38,846 nucleotides of DNA from B46-G9 sp964548365. GTDB lineage: Bacteria > Desulfobacterota > DSM-4660 > Desulfatiglandales > Desulfatiglandaceae. The notes under the pieces are model-generated. The model did not search any database, was not told the DNA's origin, and was given only the letters and a program-made list of their open reading frames with translations. Made by a program: the position numbers and the translations under genes. Position 1 is the first letter of the stretch. Every line of letters begins with the position of its first letter. This document shows, piece by piece, positions 1 to 7,891 of this stretch. Location of the stretch: NCBI GenBank assembly GCA_964548365.1, contig CAZJRD010000032.1:1-38846 (forward strand), given 5' to 3'.

Positions 1-850
1 TGGCGATAAACTCCTGTATTTGGAGAACGAGTTTTTCCAGGCTGGGCAAATCAAGATCGAAGCCGCTTTTCACGACGAACTGCATCGCCTTTGAAGAAGC
101 GAATTGAGAAAGCTCCATCTTTTTTTCCCCTTCCAGACAGGTATACCCGGCCATCTTCGTGAGGATGTTTGCCAGATAAACGATAATGGATCCGACTGCT
201 TCATCCTTGTCATGCCAGGGTGCATGATGATAGAAAACCTGCATAACAACCCTCTGGGGAAATTGCCACTGCTGGAGAAGTTTTGCCGCCACCTGGTAAT
301 GGGTGACCCCTGTAACATGCTTTTCCGCCTCGCTGAATGTGGAGTGATGCTCATTTACATAGTCGACAATCTTCACGAACTCTTCATGAAAATACTGGTC
401 AAATACGACTTTTCCCATGTCGTGAATCAGGCCGGTCAGGAAAAGGGTGTCATCCGAGGGAATCTTGAAATATCTGGCCAGATACTTGGCCACCTGGCTG
501 CAGATCACCGCATGCTTCCAGAACCTGTTCCGGTCAAAAGAGTTCCCTTTGGCATTGCGAAAAAAGTCGCGTATGGAAAACGCCATGAGGATGGATTTGA
601 TCTCGGCAATACCGAGGATAACCAGGGCATGATCAATGGAACCTACCCTGCTGAGAGTCCCATAAAATGCCGAATTGGCCATTCTGAGGATTCTCACCGT
701 CATGGATTGATCCTTCTCGATCACCTGGGCGAGCTTCTTGATCGAGACATCCTCATCAGACAGAAGGGACAGAACCTCTTTCGAGATGACAGGAATAGTG
801 GGAATACGTTCAATTTCTCTGGTGTAACGTTCGAGGTTCTTATTCTGCAT
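1..850 (-). CDS. HDOD domain protein (3' end cut off by window edge)
   Basis: I translated this frame from the sequence; it has no stop codon inside the window, so the C terminus lies beyond position 1. The 283 visible residues start MQNKNLERYTREIERIPTIP, which is the usual opening of HDOD proteins, and continue through an all-helical HDOD domain with GLIHDMGK (a preserved HD pair) and later HHAPWHD. HDOD proteins are signalling proteins related to HD-domain phosphohydrolases. Many lack a known enzymatic activity and act in regulation of motility, secretion or cyclic-di-GMP output. The ATG at 850 overlaps the stop codon region of the upstream MinD-like gene by 11 bases, so the two are probably translationally coupled. 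The neighbourhood (FlhG-like ATPase, PilB-like ATPase) suggests a role in pilus or surface-motility control, which is inference. The family call is firm; the role is open. Confidence 0.85.
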   Translation of the reverse strand, partial: MQNKNLERYTREIERIPTIPVISKEVLSLLSDEDVSIKKLAQVIEKDQSMTVRILRMANSAFYGTLSRVGSIDHALVILGIAEIKSILMAFSIRDFFRNAKGNSFDRNRFWKHAVICSQVAKYLARYFKIPSDDTLFLTGLIHDMGKVVFDQYFHEEFVKIVDYVNEHHSTFSEAEKHVTGVTHYQVAAKLLQQWQFPQRVVMQVFYHHAPWHDKDEAVGSIIVYLANILTKMAGYTCLEGEKKMELSQFASSKAMQFVVKSGFDLDLPSLEKLVLQIQEFIA

Positions 851-2036
851 GCTCGGTTCCTTTTGGATCTTTCAGTTCTCGTTCCAGAAATGCTTCCAAG
901 TCAAGGCGTATGGGTGCGGAAACGGTACCCTTGCCCCCTGCACCGCGACCGACTCCATTTCCATTGTCTTTCTCAATGGCACGCCTGATCCGCTTCAATT
1001 CCTCAGATACCGATATGATGCTCCTGATCAGGGACTCTGTGAGATCCGTTTCGTTTCCCTTGAGCGGCCTCACTGCATCCCGAACGTCTCTTTTTTCTCC
1101 TGTTTTTTCCGGGAGGTCAGTCTTTGCTTCCTCTTCCTGGTGAGGTTGATCAACCTTCTTCTCCGGTTGACCCATTTTCGGTGAAGCTGTCTGGTCATTT
1201 TGTTCGACCGGAGGTTTTGGACCCTTCAGATTGAGGGGACTGCTGAAAAGCCCCAGACACTTCTTCCAGAATGACCCCATATCCGGGTGTTCCAGGTCCT
1301 CCGTTTCCTCGGCAAGGAGACGATCGGCCAGTTTTTCTATACACTTTGCCGCCTTGCTGTCCGGGAATATTGATAACAGGGCCTTTTGCTCTTGCACGGC
1401 ACTGGTTACTTTTGCGTCTTCAAAGATAACGCCCAGGGCCGATATTTCCGTGTTCAAGTGCTTGGAAGTGGCCGCTTTGAATTTCCGGTATACCGCCTGG
1501 GCTGTCTCTATGTTCTTGCATTGATTCAAGACTACCCTGGTTTGCCCACTAAACCCGTTCAGCAACAATATCTTCAGCAGGGCATACGCATCGGTTAAGG
1601 AGGTGGGTTCCGGGGTAATGACGAGGAGCACCTCCGAGGATGCAAGACAAAAAGAGACCACATCCCGCGAGACCCCGGCAGAGGTATCAAAAAGGATGAA
1701 ATCGTGCTCGCCAAGAGATGCAAAAGACTGCAGGAGCTTCTCCCTGTCAGAGGGAGAAAGGTCAGCCAGTTCCTCCACGCCTGAACTTCCGGGCAGGATG
1801 GTGACGCCTTCGTACTCCAGCATGATATCAGAAAACGTATGCCCGCCCTTTACCACATCGACCAGCGTTAACTCCGGCTCGAGACCGAGCAGGATGTTGA
1901 TGTTGGCAAGGCCCAGGTCCGCATCAAAAAGACAGACCCGGTGCCCCTTCCTGGAAAGAGAGAGAGCCAAGTTGACGCTGATGTTGGTTTTTCCAACGCC
2001 TCCCTTTCCGCTCGTAATGGCAATAGTTCTACTCAT
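840..2036 (-). CDS. MinD/ParA-family ATPase, FlhG/FleN-like
   Basis: This is a deviant-Walker-A P-loop ATPase. The protein begins MSRTIAITSGKGGVGKT, with the two lysines typical of MinD/ParA proteins, followed by FDADLGLANINILLG (Walker A') and FDTSAG (Walker B). These features and the 'LGLANI' signature match the FlhG/FleN/YlxH group, which sets the number or position of flagella or pili. Residues after about 250 form a charged, low-complexity linker (PEKKVDQPHQEEEAKTDLPE) and a helical tail not found in ordinary MinD. I chose the ATG at 2036 because AAGGAA lies about 7 bases upstream; an in-frame GTG at 2060 would add eight residues but has a poorly placed ribosome site. It follows the PilB-like gene by about 45 bases and overlaps the HDOD gene, so the three likely form one operon. 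Its exact target (pili or flagella) cannot be told from sequence. Confidence 0.87.
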   Translation of the reverse strand: MSRTIAITSGKGGVGKTNISVNLALSLSRKGHRVCLFDADLGLANINILLGLEPELTLVDVVKGGHTFSDIMLEYEGVTILPGSSGVEELADLSPSDREKLLQSFASLGEHDFILFDTSAGVSRDVVSFCLASSEVLLVITPEPTSLTDAYALLKILLLNGFSGQTRVVLNQCKNIETAQAVYRKFKAATSKHLNTEISALGVIFEDAKVTSAVQEQKALLSIFPDSKAAKCIEKLADRLLAEETEDLEHPDMGSFWKKCLGLFSSPLNLKGPKPPVEQNDQTASPKMGQPEKKVDQPHQEEEAKTDLPEKTGEKRDVRDAVRPLKGNETDLTESLIRSIISVSEELKRIRRAIEKDNGNGVGRGAGGKGTVSAPIRLDLEAFLERELKDPKGTEHAE

Positions 2037-2081
2037 CAAGTTCCTTAAATGCTGGCTCACTCCGGTTCAGACAATGCTTTT

Positions 2082-4742
2082 TCATGACACAGGGAGAGCG
2101 GATATCTCTATCTTCCCATCCTGGGGTTCGAGATAGAAATGCACCTCCTCACACTGGTAATTACTTCTGATCTCTTTAAAACTTTCCACGATGAAGCTCT
2201 TTAAAAGCGCTTCATCAACTTTCTTGACCCCGTTCCCTGAATTCTGAAGCATCACCATGTAAGCATCACAGAGCCGGTTCAACACCGTTCTGTCATATTC
2301 CGGATTCACGAGTGCAAAGGCCTCGCCATTAGGGGTTTTTACGGATGTTTTTCCACTTGCCGCATCAAGGCCGGTTTCCGATGCGGCCCGCGCGTTTCTC
2401 ATCTTAAACATTTGAATCATCTCATGGGGCACCATGCGCAGGAGTTCACTCAATGTTGTTTCCTGCATTTTGAGAAGTCCGTCGTCCAGGAGCGTTTTCA
2501 TCCCTTTTTTCTGGGCCAGAAATTTGATCTCGTCCGCCTCCGCGCCTTTGACCAGCGCTGCTGCGATTTCTTTGTTAATTTCAAACACCTCGGAAATAAG
2601 GGTTCTTCCCTTATATCCTGTAAAACCGCAGGCCTCACATCCTCTGCCCTTATAAAATCGGAGATGGGAGGGATACTTGTCAAAGACGATGGACCATTCA
2701 ACTTCTTCCGGCATATATTCCTCTACACACGCGGAGCAGACCCTCCGTACCAGCCGTTGGGCGAGGGCACAGCTCAGCGAGGAGGCGATCTGACTCCTTT
2801 CCACGCCCAGATCAATGAGCCGGGGGACAGTACTGACAGAATCATTGGTATGGAGGGTGCTCAACACAAGATGCCCGGTTTGAGCAGCGTCAAAACTGAT
2901 CCTGGCCGTTTCCTGATCGCGGATCTCCCCCACGAGAATCACATCCGGATCAAGCCTGAGAAAAGAGCGGAGGAGACGGGAGAAGTTGAGATCAATCTTG
3001 TGATGCACCTGTGTCTGCATAATCCCCGGGAAGCTGTATTCAATAGGGTCTTCAGCAGTTATAATCTTGATGCTCGGGTCGTAAATATATTTCAACGCCC
3101 CATACAGGGTAGAAGATTTTCCACTCCCGGTGGGCCCGGTCACCAGGATCATACCGGCGGAACTCTTCAAAGATCTCTTGAAAGGCTTGACCACGTGGTG
3201 GGAATGGTCGAGATTTTCAAGGCCCACGTTGGCCTTGCGGGAGTCCAGGATACGAATGACAACGTTCTCTCCGGTGATAGCCCGGCAGGTCGCAACCCGA
3301 AAATCCAGATCGTACTTACTTCCCTTGGTTTTGTCGAAATAGTTGATTCTGAAAACCCCATCCTGGGGGAGGCGTTTTTCAGCGATATCCAGGTTTGAAA
3401 TGATCTTGATTCTCGAAATGATTGATCCCGACTTCTCCTGGAGCTTCTTTTTCAGCCACGCGAGATTCATGTCTTGCAAGACCCCATCAATCCGGTAGCG
3501 GAGTTTCACGCCTTCCCTGTCCTGCTCCACGTGGATATCGCTTGCCCCGTTGCTAATCCCGTACTTGATGATGAAATTTACGATTTCCTCCGCTTCAATA
3601 TCCTGTGCGTCGTAAATCGGCGACTCATCGTTTGCCCCTTCCATGTTTTCATCCAGTTCAATCTGCATGAAATCCATTCCCTCAGGGGCCGCGGATTCCT
3701 TCTCCTCCGTTTCTTCCTTCTTGCCGGCCAATCTGCGACTGTAAAGGACTTCGAAAAGTTCGCTGAATTTTTCTTCGGTGATCAGTGCACAGGAAATATT
3801 GAGATTGATATAGAGTGCCTTAAGCTCCCTGGCCGTATGGATGTGTTCAGGATTGACCAAGGCGAGCGTCAACTCCCTGCCCACGAGGGAGAGTGGGATC
3901 ATGAGATTTCTTTCAGCATACTTCTGACTGATAATTCGGGAGAGCTTTCGCTTGTCCTCCTCGCTGTAAACAAACTCCTTGAGCGGCCTGAACGGGATGT
4001 TGGACTGTCTTGAGAGGGCATCCTGAAGCTGCTCCCGTGTAATCATCTTTTTTCGCAGGAGGATATCTCCCACCGAATCACTGCTATGCTTGTGCTCCTG
4101 GAGTGCCTTGTTCAGATCGCTTTTTTCCACGAATCCGAGCTTGAGCAATATCTCCCCAAGGCGCAACTGCTTTTTATACTTGTTCAGCACATAATAGAGA
4201 TCCAGAGGATTGACGAGGCCCTCTCCGCAAAAGATCGCCCCAAGGGTCCTTGGAGCGGTTTGCACGGTTAGCGCCCTGTCGAGGTCCTGCTTTTCTATCA
4301 GTCCCATCTTGACGGCGAGATCACCGATCCGCCGTGAATTCAATTGTTCTTTCAGGAGTTCTTCCAGCCCGTAGCGGGTGAGGAGTCCTTCCCGGACAAA
4401 TACTTCACCAAGCAGTTCCCCCGGTCCTTGTTTCTGCAAACAGCCATCCAGCTGTTCACGGGTCAGCATCCCCTTTTTGACTGCCAGGTTGCCGATATGG
4501 AGCCGGAGATCAGGATGTTTCAAGACCCTGTCCAGACCATCCTGGGTCAAGGCCCCCATTTTTACCAGGATCTCGCCCAGGGGAAGATCTGACCATTGTC
4601 TCTCCTGTCCCTGGATGGACAGGGCCTTCTGGACGTCTTCCTCTTTGATGAAGCCTTCACGGACCAGCAGTTCACCGATCCTTGGCGCTGACTCTATCAC
4701 GGTCGCAGACTCGGCCTGCTCCATTTCTTTTGAATCCACCAT
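2082..4742 (-). CDS. GspE/PulE/PilB-type secretion ATPase with eight N-terminal MshEN-like repeats
   Basis: This is a hexameric secretion/pilus-assembly ATPase of 886 residues, longer than the 500-570 usual for PilB/GspE. The extra length is mostly N-terminal: eight copies of a short helical motif of the form (I/L/V)G(E/D/N)(I/L)(L/A)V(K/R)xGxxTxxxLxxAL begin near residues 22, 55, 83, 111, 139, 167, 195 and 224. An MshEN-like domain then spans roughly 246-335; in MshE/PilB such domains bind cyclic-di-GMP. The ATPase core follows, with GPTGSGKSS at 536-544, LDPDVILVGEIRD as Walker B, an Asp/His box ending in STLHTND, and a zinc site (CSAC...CEAC). After the usual end there is a tail of about 100 residues (from about 782) that I do not recognise. 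The start ATG has AGGAAG upstream. It faces the FHA-GAF gene divergently and precedes the FlhG-like gene. It could serve type IV pili or type II secretion. Confidence 0.9.
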   Translation of the reverse strand: MVDSKEMEQAESATVIESAPRIGELLVREGFIKEEDVQKALSIQGQERQWSDLPLGEILVKMGALTQDGLDRVLKHPDLRLHIGNLAVKKGMLTREQLDGCLQKQGPGELLGEVFVREGLLTRYGLEELLKEQLNSRRIGDLAVKMGLIEKQDLDRALTVQTAPRTLGAIFCGEGLVNPLDLYYVLNKYKKQLRLGEILLKLGFVEKSDLNKALQEHKHSSDSVGDILLRKKMITREQLQDALSRQSNIPFRPLKEFVYSEEDKRKLSRIISQKYAERNLMIPLSLVGRELTLALVNPEHIHTARELKALYINLNISCALITEEKFSELFEVLYSRRLAGKKEETEEKESAAPEGMDFMQIELDENMEGANDESPIYDAQDIEAEEIVNFIIKYGISNGASDIHVEQDREGVKLRYRIDGVLQDMNLAWLKKKLQEKSGSIISRIKIISNLDIAEKRLPQDGVFRINYFDKTKGSKYDLDFRVATCRAITGENVVIRILDSRKANVGLENLDHSHHVVKPFKRSLKSSAGMILVTGPTGSGKSSTLYGALKYIYDPSIKIITAEDPIEYSFPGIMQTQVHHKIDLNFSRLLRSFLRLDPDVILVGEIRDQETARISFDAAQTGHLVLSTLHTNDSVSTVPRLIDLGVERSQIASSLSCALAQRLVRRVCSACVEEYMPEEVEWSIVFDKYPSHLRFYKGRGCEACGFTGYKGRTLISEVFEINKEIAAALVKGAEADEIKFLAQKKGMKTLLDDGLLKMQETTLSELLRMVPHEMIQMFKMRNARAASETGLDAASGKTSVKTPNGEAFALVNPEYDRTVLNRLCDAYMVMLQNSGNGVKKVDEALLKSFIVESFKEIRSNYQCEEVHFYLEPQDGKIEISALPVS

Positions 4743-5028
4743 TTCTTCCTAAACAGTTATTCTCGCGCTGGCGTTCGTCTCTCGCTAACACACCCTTGTG
4801 AGCTCTACTTCCTTGTCTTTTCCGGGATTCTGCAAGTAATATGCCATGCCTATCTGCCCCCTGCGGACTATGCTCACCAGGGCTATCCTCACGCCAAGCG
4901 AGATTTTTGACGGGAAAAAAATCATCTCTTGCGCTAAAAACGCCAAATTTTTGACGAACCTGGGCTCTTCTTCTTTTGGTTGCAGAGGTGAATCAATCTG
5001 TGGTAAAAATGGTGAGGAGGAACAGAGC
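4743..5028. other. divergent intergenic region, PilB-like / FHA-GAF
   Basis: These 286 bases must hold promoters for both divergent transcription units. The decamer ATTTTTGACG occurs twice in the same orientation, near 4900 and 4949, which could be paired -35-like or operator boxes. I see no convincing -10 partner at standard spacing for either copy, so no promoter is assigned. No gene was recognised. Confidence 0.4.
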
Positions 5029-5931
5029 ATGAGCACCTTGAAAATCATTGGCGGTCCTCTCAAAGGAAAAACCTTCAATCTTGATGGTGAGACCTTTTTT
5101 ATCGGTCGTTCGTCAAAGAATGACATCCAGGTAAAGGATGCAACCATCTCAAGAAAGCAGGTAAAGCTCTATCGCATTGGCGAGAAGCTGTTTCTTGAAG
5201 ATCTGAAGAGTACCAACGGCAGCTGGTTGAACGACAGTTTGGTCCTCCCTGGTGAGGGTTTTGAAGTGGGAGAAGGAGACCTCATCACGCTCGGAAATAC
5301 GGTCATGCTCATAACCGATGCTCCCCCTTCCCCGACCCTTCAATCGAGGGATGCACCCCCGCCTGCGCCAAAACCGCGAGCTGGCAAAGAGCGCACTAAA
5401 AAACCAGAACGTGAACGAAGGGAAAAACTTTCCAGAAACTTGGAGCTTATCTACTCCGTGTCCAAACTCGCTCGTTCACGGTTTGACCTGAAGGGAATGC
5501 TGGAAAATGTGCTTGAATCTCTCTTGAAAAGCCTGCCGAGAATTGACCGGGCAACCCTTATCTTGCTGGAAAAAGAGAGAGAAGAGATACGTGAAATTAT
5601 CAGTCGATCAAGAGAAGATATAGAGGACACCACCAGGCGATACAGTCATACCGTCGTGGATCGTGTCATCAGGGAAGGGAAAGCCGTCCGGATGTCCAAT
5701 ACCGATTTTGAAGCGCCTCCGGATCTTTCCGCAAGTGTCAGCACCCTGAAAATCGGTTCCTTGCTCTGTGTCCCGCTGGTAAGCAATGAAAAAACGCGAG
5801 GAGTCCTGTATGTCGATTCCCTGTCAGGCCCCTATGGGTTTCGAAAAGATGATCTGCTGCTGTTGAATGCCATGAGCGGCGCCCTTGCATTAAGCATAGA
5901 AAACGCGCAGTTAAGGCACAACGAAGAATAG
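5029..5931 (+). CDS. FHA-GAF domain signalling protein
   Basis: The 300-residue product has an N-terminal forkhead-associated domain (GRSSKNDI at 26-33, SRKQ at 41-44, STNG at 61-64), a proline-rich linker near 105-120, and a C-terminal GAF domain from about 135 to 292 ending in SGALALSIENAQL. FHA domains bind phosphothreonine peptides and GAF domains bind small ligands, so this is a signalling adaptor or receptor. FHA-GAF proteins of this layout often precede adenylate or guanylate cyclase or kinase modules; here the output domain is absent. I chose the ATG at 5029 because GAGGAGG lies 8 bases upstream; the open frame extends further upstream without a recognisable domain. One oddity is that the conserved FHA histidine after SRx is glutamine. 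It is convergent with the zinc-ribbon gene (16-base gap) and divergent from the PilB-like gene. Confidence 0.87.
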   Translation: MSTLKIIGGPLKGKTFNLDGETFFIGRSSKNDIQVKDATISRKQVKLYRIGEKLFLEDLKSTNGSWLNDSLVLPGEGFEVGEGDLITLGNTVMLITDAPPSPTLQSRDAPPPAPKPRAGKERTKKPERERREKLSRNLELIYSVSKLARSRFDLKGMLENVLESLLKSLPRIDRATLILLEKEREEIREIISRSREDIEDTTRRYSHTVVDRVIREGKAVRMSNTDFEAPPDLSASVSTLKIGSLLCVPLVSNEKTRGVLYVDSLSGPYGFRKDDLLLLNAMSGALALSIENAQLRHNEE

Positions 5932-5947
5932 AGGGAGGATTTTTCTC

Positions 5948-6835
5948 CTAACCGGATACGTCCGGACCTGCAATGGTTTCCTCCATGGTGAGATTTTCCA
6001 TCTCGCCCTGCTCTTTCTTTTTCCCTTCTTCCAGTTCCACGGTGAGCATCTCCGACTCGCTGTGAGAAGAATCCGCCGCCCCTTCCAGGGCATCATCTTC
6101 CTGTAAATCTACCCCCCCTAAATCCAGGACTTCTTCCTGGAATTCACCTGCTGGTTCCAATTCGATTTCTTCCAGGTCATCGGCTTCATCACTGAGTGCT
6201 TCCAGGTCAAGGGAGAGTTCTTCATCCTCTTTGCCCAATGCCATGGCAGCTTCCAGACTCTCGTCTGATATTTCATCCAGGTCAAGGGAAATTTCATCCC
6301 CGTCGGCCATTTCCGCAAAAGAATCAGTCAATGGCTCATCTTCGGGCATCTTGACGTCTTCAAGAACAACCGTGCCGGTACCCATTGATTCCTCTACAGG
6401 TTCCTCCATCATATCAATGTCTTCCGACTCTTCCGCGAGGTCTCCCAAGTCTACGGTCAGCTCTTCATCTTCTTCTGCTTCGGGCGTCATCTCGATTTCG
6501 CTCAAATCCACAGCCGGCAATTCTTCCGGGATTGACTCTTCCATCTTGAATTCCCCTGCGCCACTCCCAAACACCGTTTCTCTCTCCATCGCACCGGTAT
6601 CATCCAGGCCGGTGGCTATTTCCTTTTCAAGTTCGGAAGTATCCTTGAAAGTTTCCACCTCCAGGCCGATTTGGCTCTCACTGGCCGCTCCGGTCAATGC
6701 ACCCAGGAGAAAAAGCGGTTCTGGAGTATAGCCCGGAAGATTCAATTTCCGCTGTTCCTCGCTGATGTCTTTATTGCATTTTGGGCATATCTGATTGTAA
6801 TCAAAACTGATGTAGCTGCATTTCGGACATTTCAT
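5948..6835 (-). CDS. zinc-ribbon protein with long acidic low-complexity region
   Basis: The 295-residue protein opens with a treble-clef or zinc-ribbon knuckle, CPKC at residues 3-6 and CPKC at 17-20. Nearly all the remainder is acidic and probably disordered, rich in Glu, Asp, Ser and Leu, with imperfect internal repeats such as ISLDLDEISDESLE and LSLDLEALSDEADD. There is no membrane segment or catalytic motif. The start has AGGGAG 7 bases upstream. Similar 'zinc-ribbon plus acidic tail' proteins occur in Desulfobacterota genomes next to signalling genes, but I know no function for them. A protein-protein interaction or metal-buffering role is possible and speculative. Its own promoter should lie in 6836-7099, since the upstream SDR gene ends at 7100. 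Confidence 0.7.
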   Translation of the reverse strand: MKCPKCSYISFDYNQICPKCNKDISEEQRKLNLPGYTPEPLFLLGALTGAASESQIGLEVETFKDTSELEKEIATGLDDTGAMERETVFGSGAGEFKMEESIPEELPAVDLSEIEMTPEAEEDEELTVDLGDLAEESEDIDMMEEPVEESMGTGTVVLEDVKMPEDEPLTDSFAEMADGDEISLDLDEISDESLEAAMALGKEDEELSLDLEALSDEADDLEEIELEPAGEFQEEVLDLGGVDLQEDDALEGAADSSHSESEMLTVELEEGKKKEQGEMENLTMEETIAGPDVSG

Positions 6836-7099
6836 GACAGGCTCCCTACATTTGTTCTTTTAATCCACACATCCTCCATCGGATATTTGGCTCGATTGGA
6901 TTACAAAAAAATGGTCGGCTCAGTTACTGCGATACAACATACCACGACCGACAATACCGATCAAGTTGTTCTGAAGGCAATCCCTCTGCAATAATAGTAC
7001 CAAACAATCTGACGGCCCACCCGGAAATTTCTCCGGCTCACAGTAGGTGATACTATCCACCGTCACCGTCCCGCGCATGGCTGGAGTGAAAAATCCGGA

Positions 7100-7864
7100 C
7101 TAGGCCATGGAGCCGCCATCCACGGTCAACACCTCACCGGTCATAAAGTCTGAAAAACCTGAAACCAGGAAAAGAACGGCGCCCACCACATCTCCTGTTT
7201 CCGCAATTCTCCCCATTGGGATGGTCTGGGTGATCTGTTTTAGGAGTCCTTCATTACTCCAAAACGGTTTGCTGAAAGGTGTTCTTACCATACAGGGGGC
7301 CACTCCGTTCACCTGGATATTATCCTTTGCAAGCTCCACTGCCAGTACCCGTGTAAGCATATCAACGCCTGCCTTTGCCACGCAGTAAATGCCCATTCCC
7401 AACGCGGCCTTTCTCGCCGCGATAGAGCTGATGTTGACAATCTTTCCTCCACCGCTCTTTTTCATCAATCGCACTCCCGCCTTTGTGACCAGGAACGTCC
7501 CGCCAAGATTCGTCTGGATAATCTTATTCCACAGTGTTTCTTCAGCCTCCACCACGGAAGGAGTCAGGATGTTCATTCCCACGTTGTTTACCAGGATATC
7601 AAGACGGCCAAATTGCGCTTCCACCATTTCGAGTATTGCTTTCACCTGGTCCCAGTGCCCCACATTGGCAACTTTCCCAGTGACCTCAAGGTCCATTTTT
7701 GTGAAACGCTCGGCTGCCAAGGCCAGGTTTTCCTGTTTTCGCCCACAGATAACGACTTGTGCACCCCGTTGTGCGAGCGCCACCGTGATGGACTCGCCGA
7801 TGCCTCTGCTTCCTCCGGTCACAAGGGCCACTTTCCCGGCAAAATCAAACGCTGCTTCCGTCAT
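7100..7864 (-). CDS. short-chain dehydrogenase/reductase (SDR), FabG-like
   Basis: This is a classical SDR oxidoreductase of 254 residues, a standard family length. The dinucleotide-binding TGGSRGIG is at 16-23, NNVG at 93-96, the active-site Asn at 119, Ser at about 147, and the YxxxK pair at Tyr160 and Lys164 (YCVAK). The C terminus ends in GEVLTVDGG, typical of FabG-type 3-oxoacyl reductases and sugar/polyol dehydrogenases. The Gly-Ser-Arg in the cofactor loop favours NADP(H), which is inference. It starts 27 bases downstream of the NifA-like activator gene and has a GGGGGAAG ribosome site, so the two are probably co-transcribed. Substrate cannot be deduced; candidates are 3-oxoacyl thioesters or a secondary alcohol. 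Confidence 0.92.
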   Translation of the reverse strand: MTEAAFDFAGKVALVTGGSRGIGESITVALAQRGAQVVICGRKQENLALAAERFTKMDLEVTGKVANVGHWDQVKAILEMVEAQFGRLDILVNNVGMNILTPSVVEAEETLWNKIIQTNLGGTFLVTKAGVRLMKKSGGGKIVNISSIAARKAALGMGIYCVAKAGVDMLTRVLAVELAKDNIQVNGVAPCMVRTPFSKPFWSNEGLLKQITQTIPMGRIAETGDVVGAVLFLVSGFSDFMTGEVLTVDGGSMA

Positions 7865-7891
7865 TCTTGCTTCCCCCCTCTCCGTTTGGTG

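Noticed and set aside
104..988. A 294-residue open frame on the plus strand
   Set aside because: It is antisense to the HDOD gene and has no domain-like sequence; the minus-strand frame reads a clear HDOD protein.
2412..3398. A 328-residue plus-strand open frame
   Set aside because: It lies opposite the ATPase core of the PilB-like gene and is a mirror of its codon bias.
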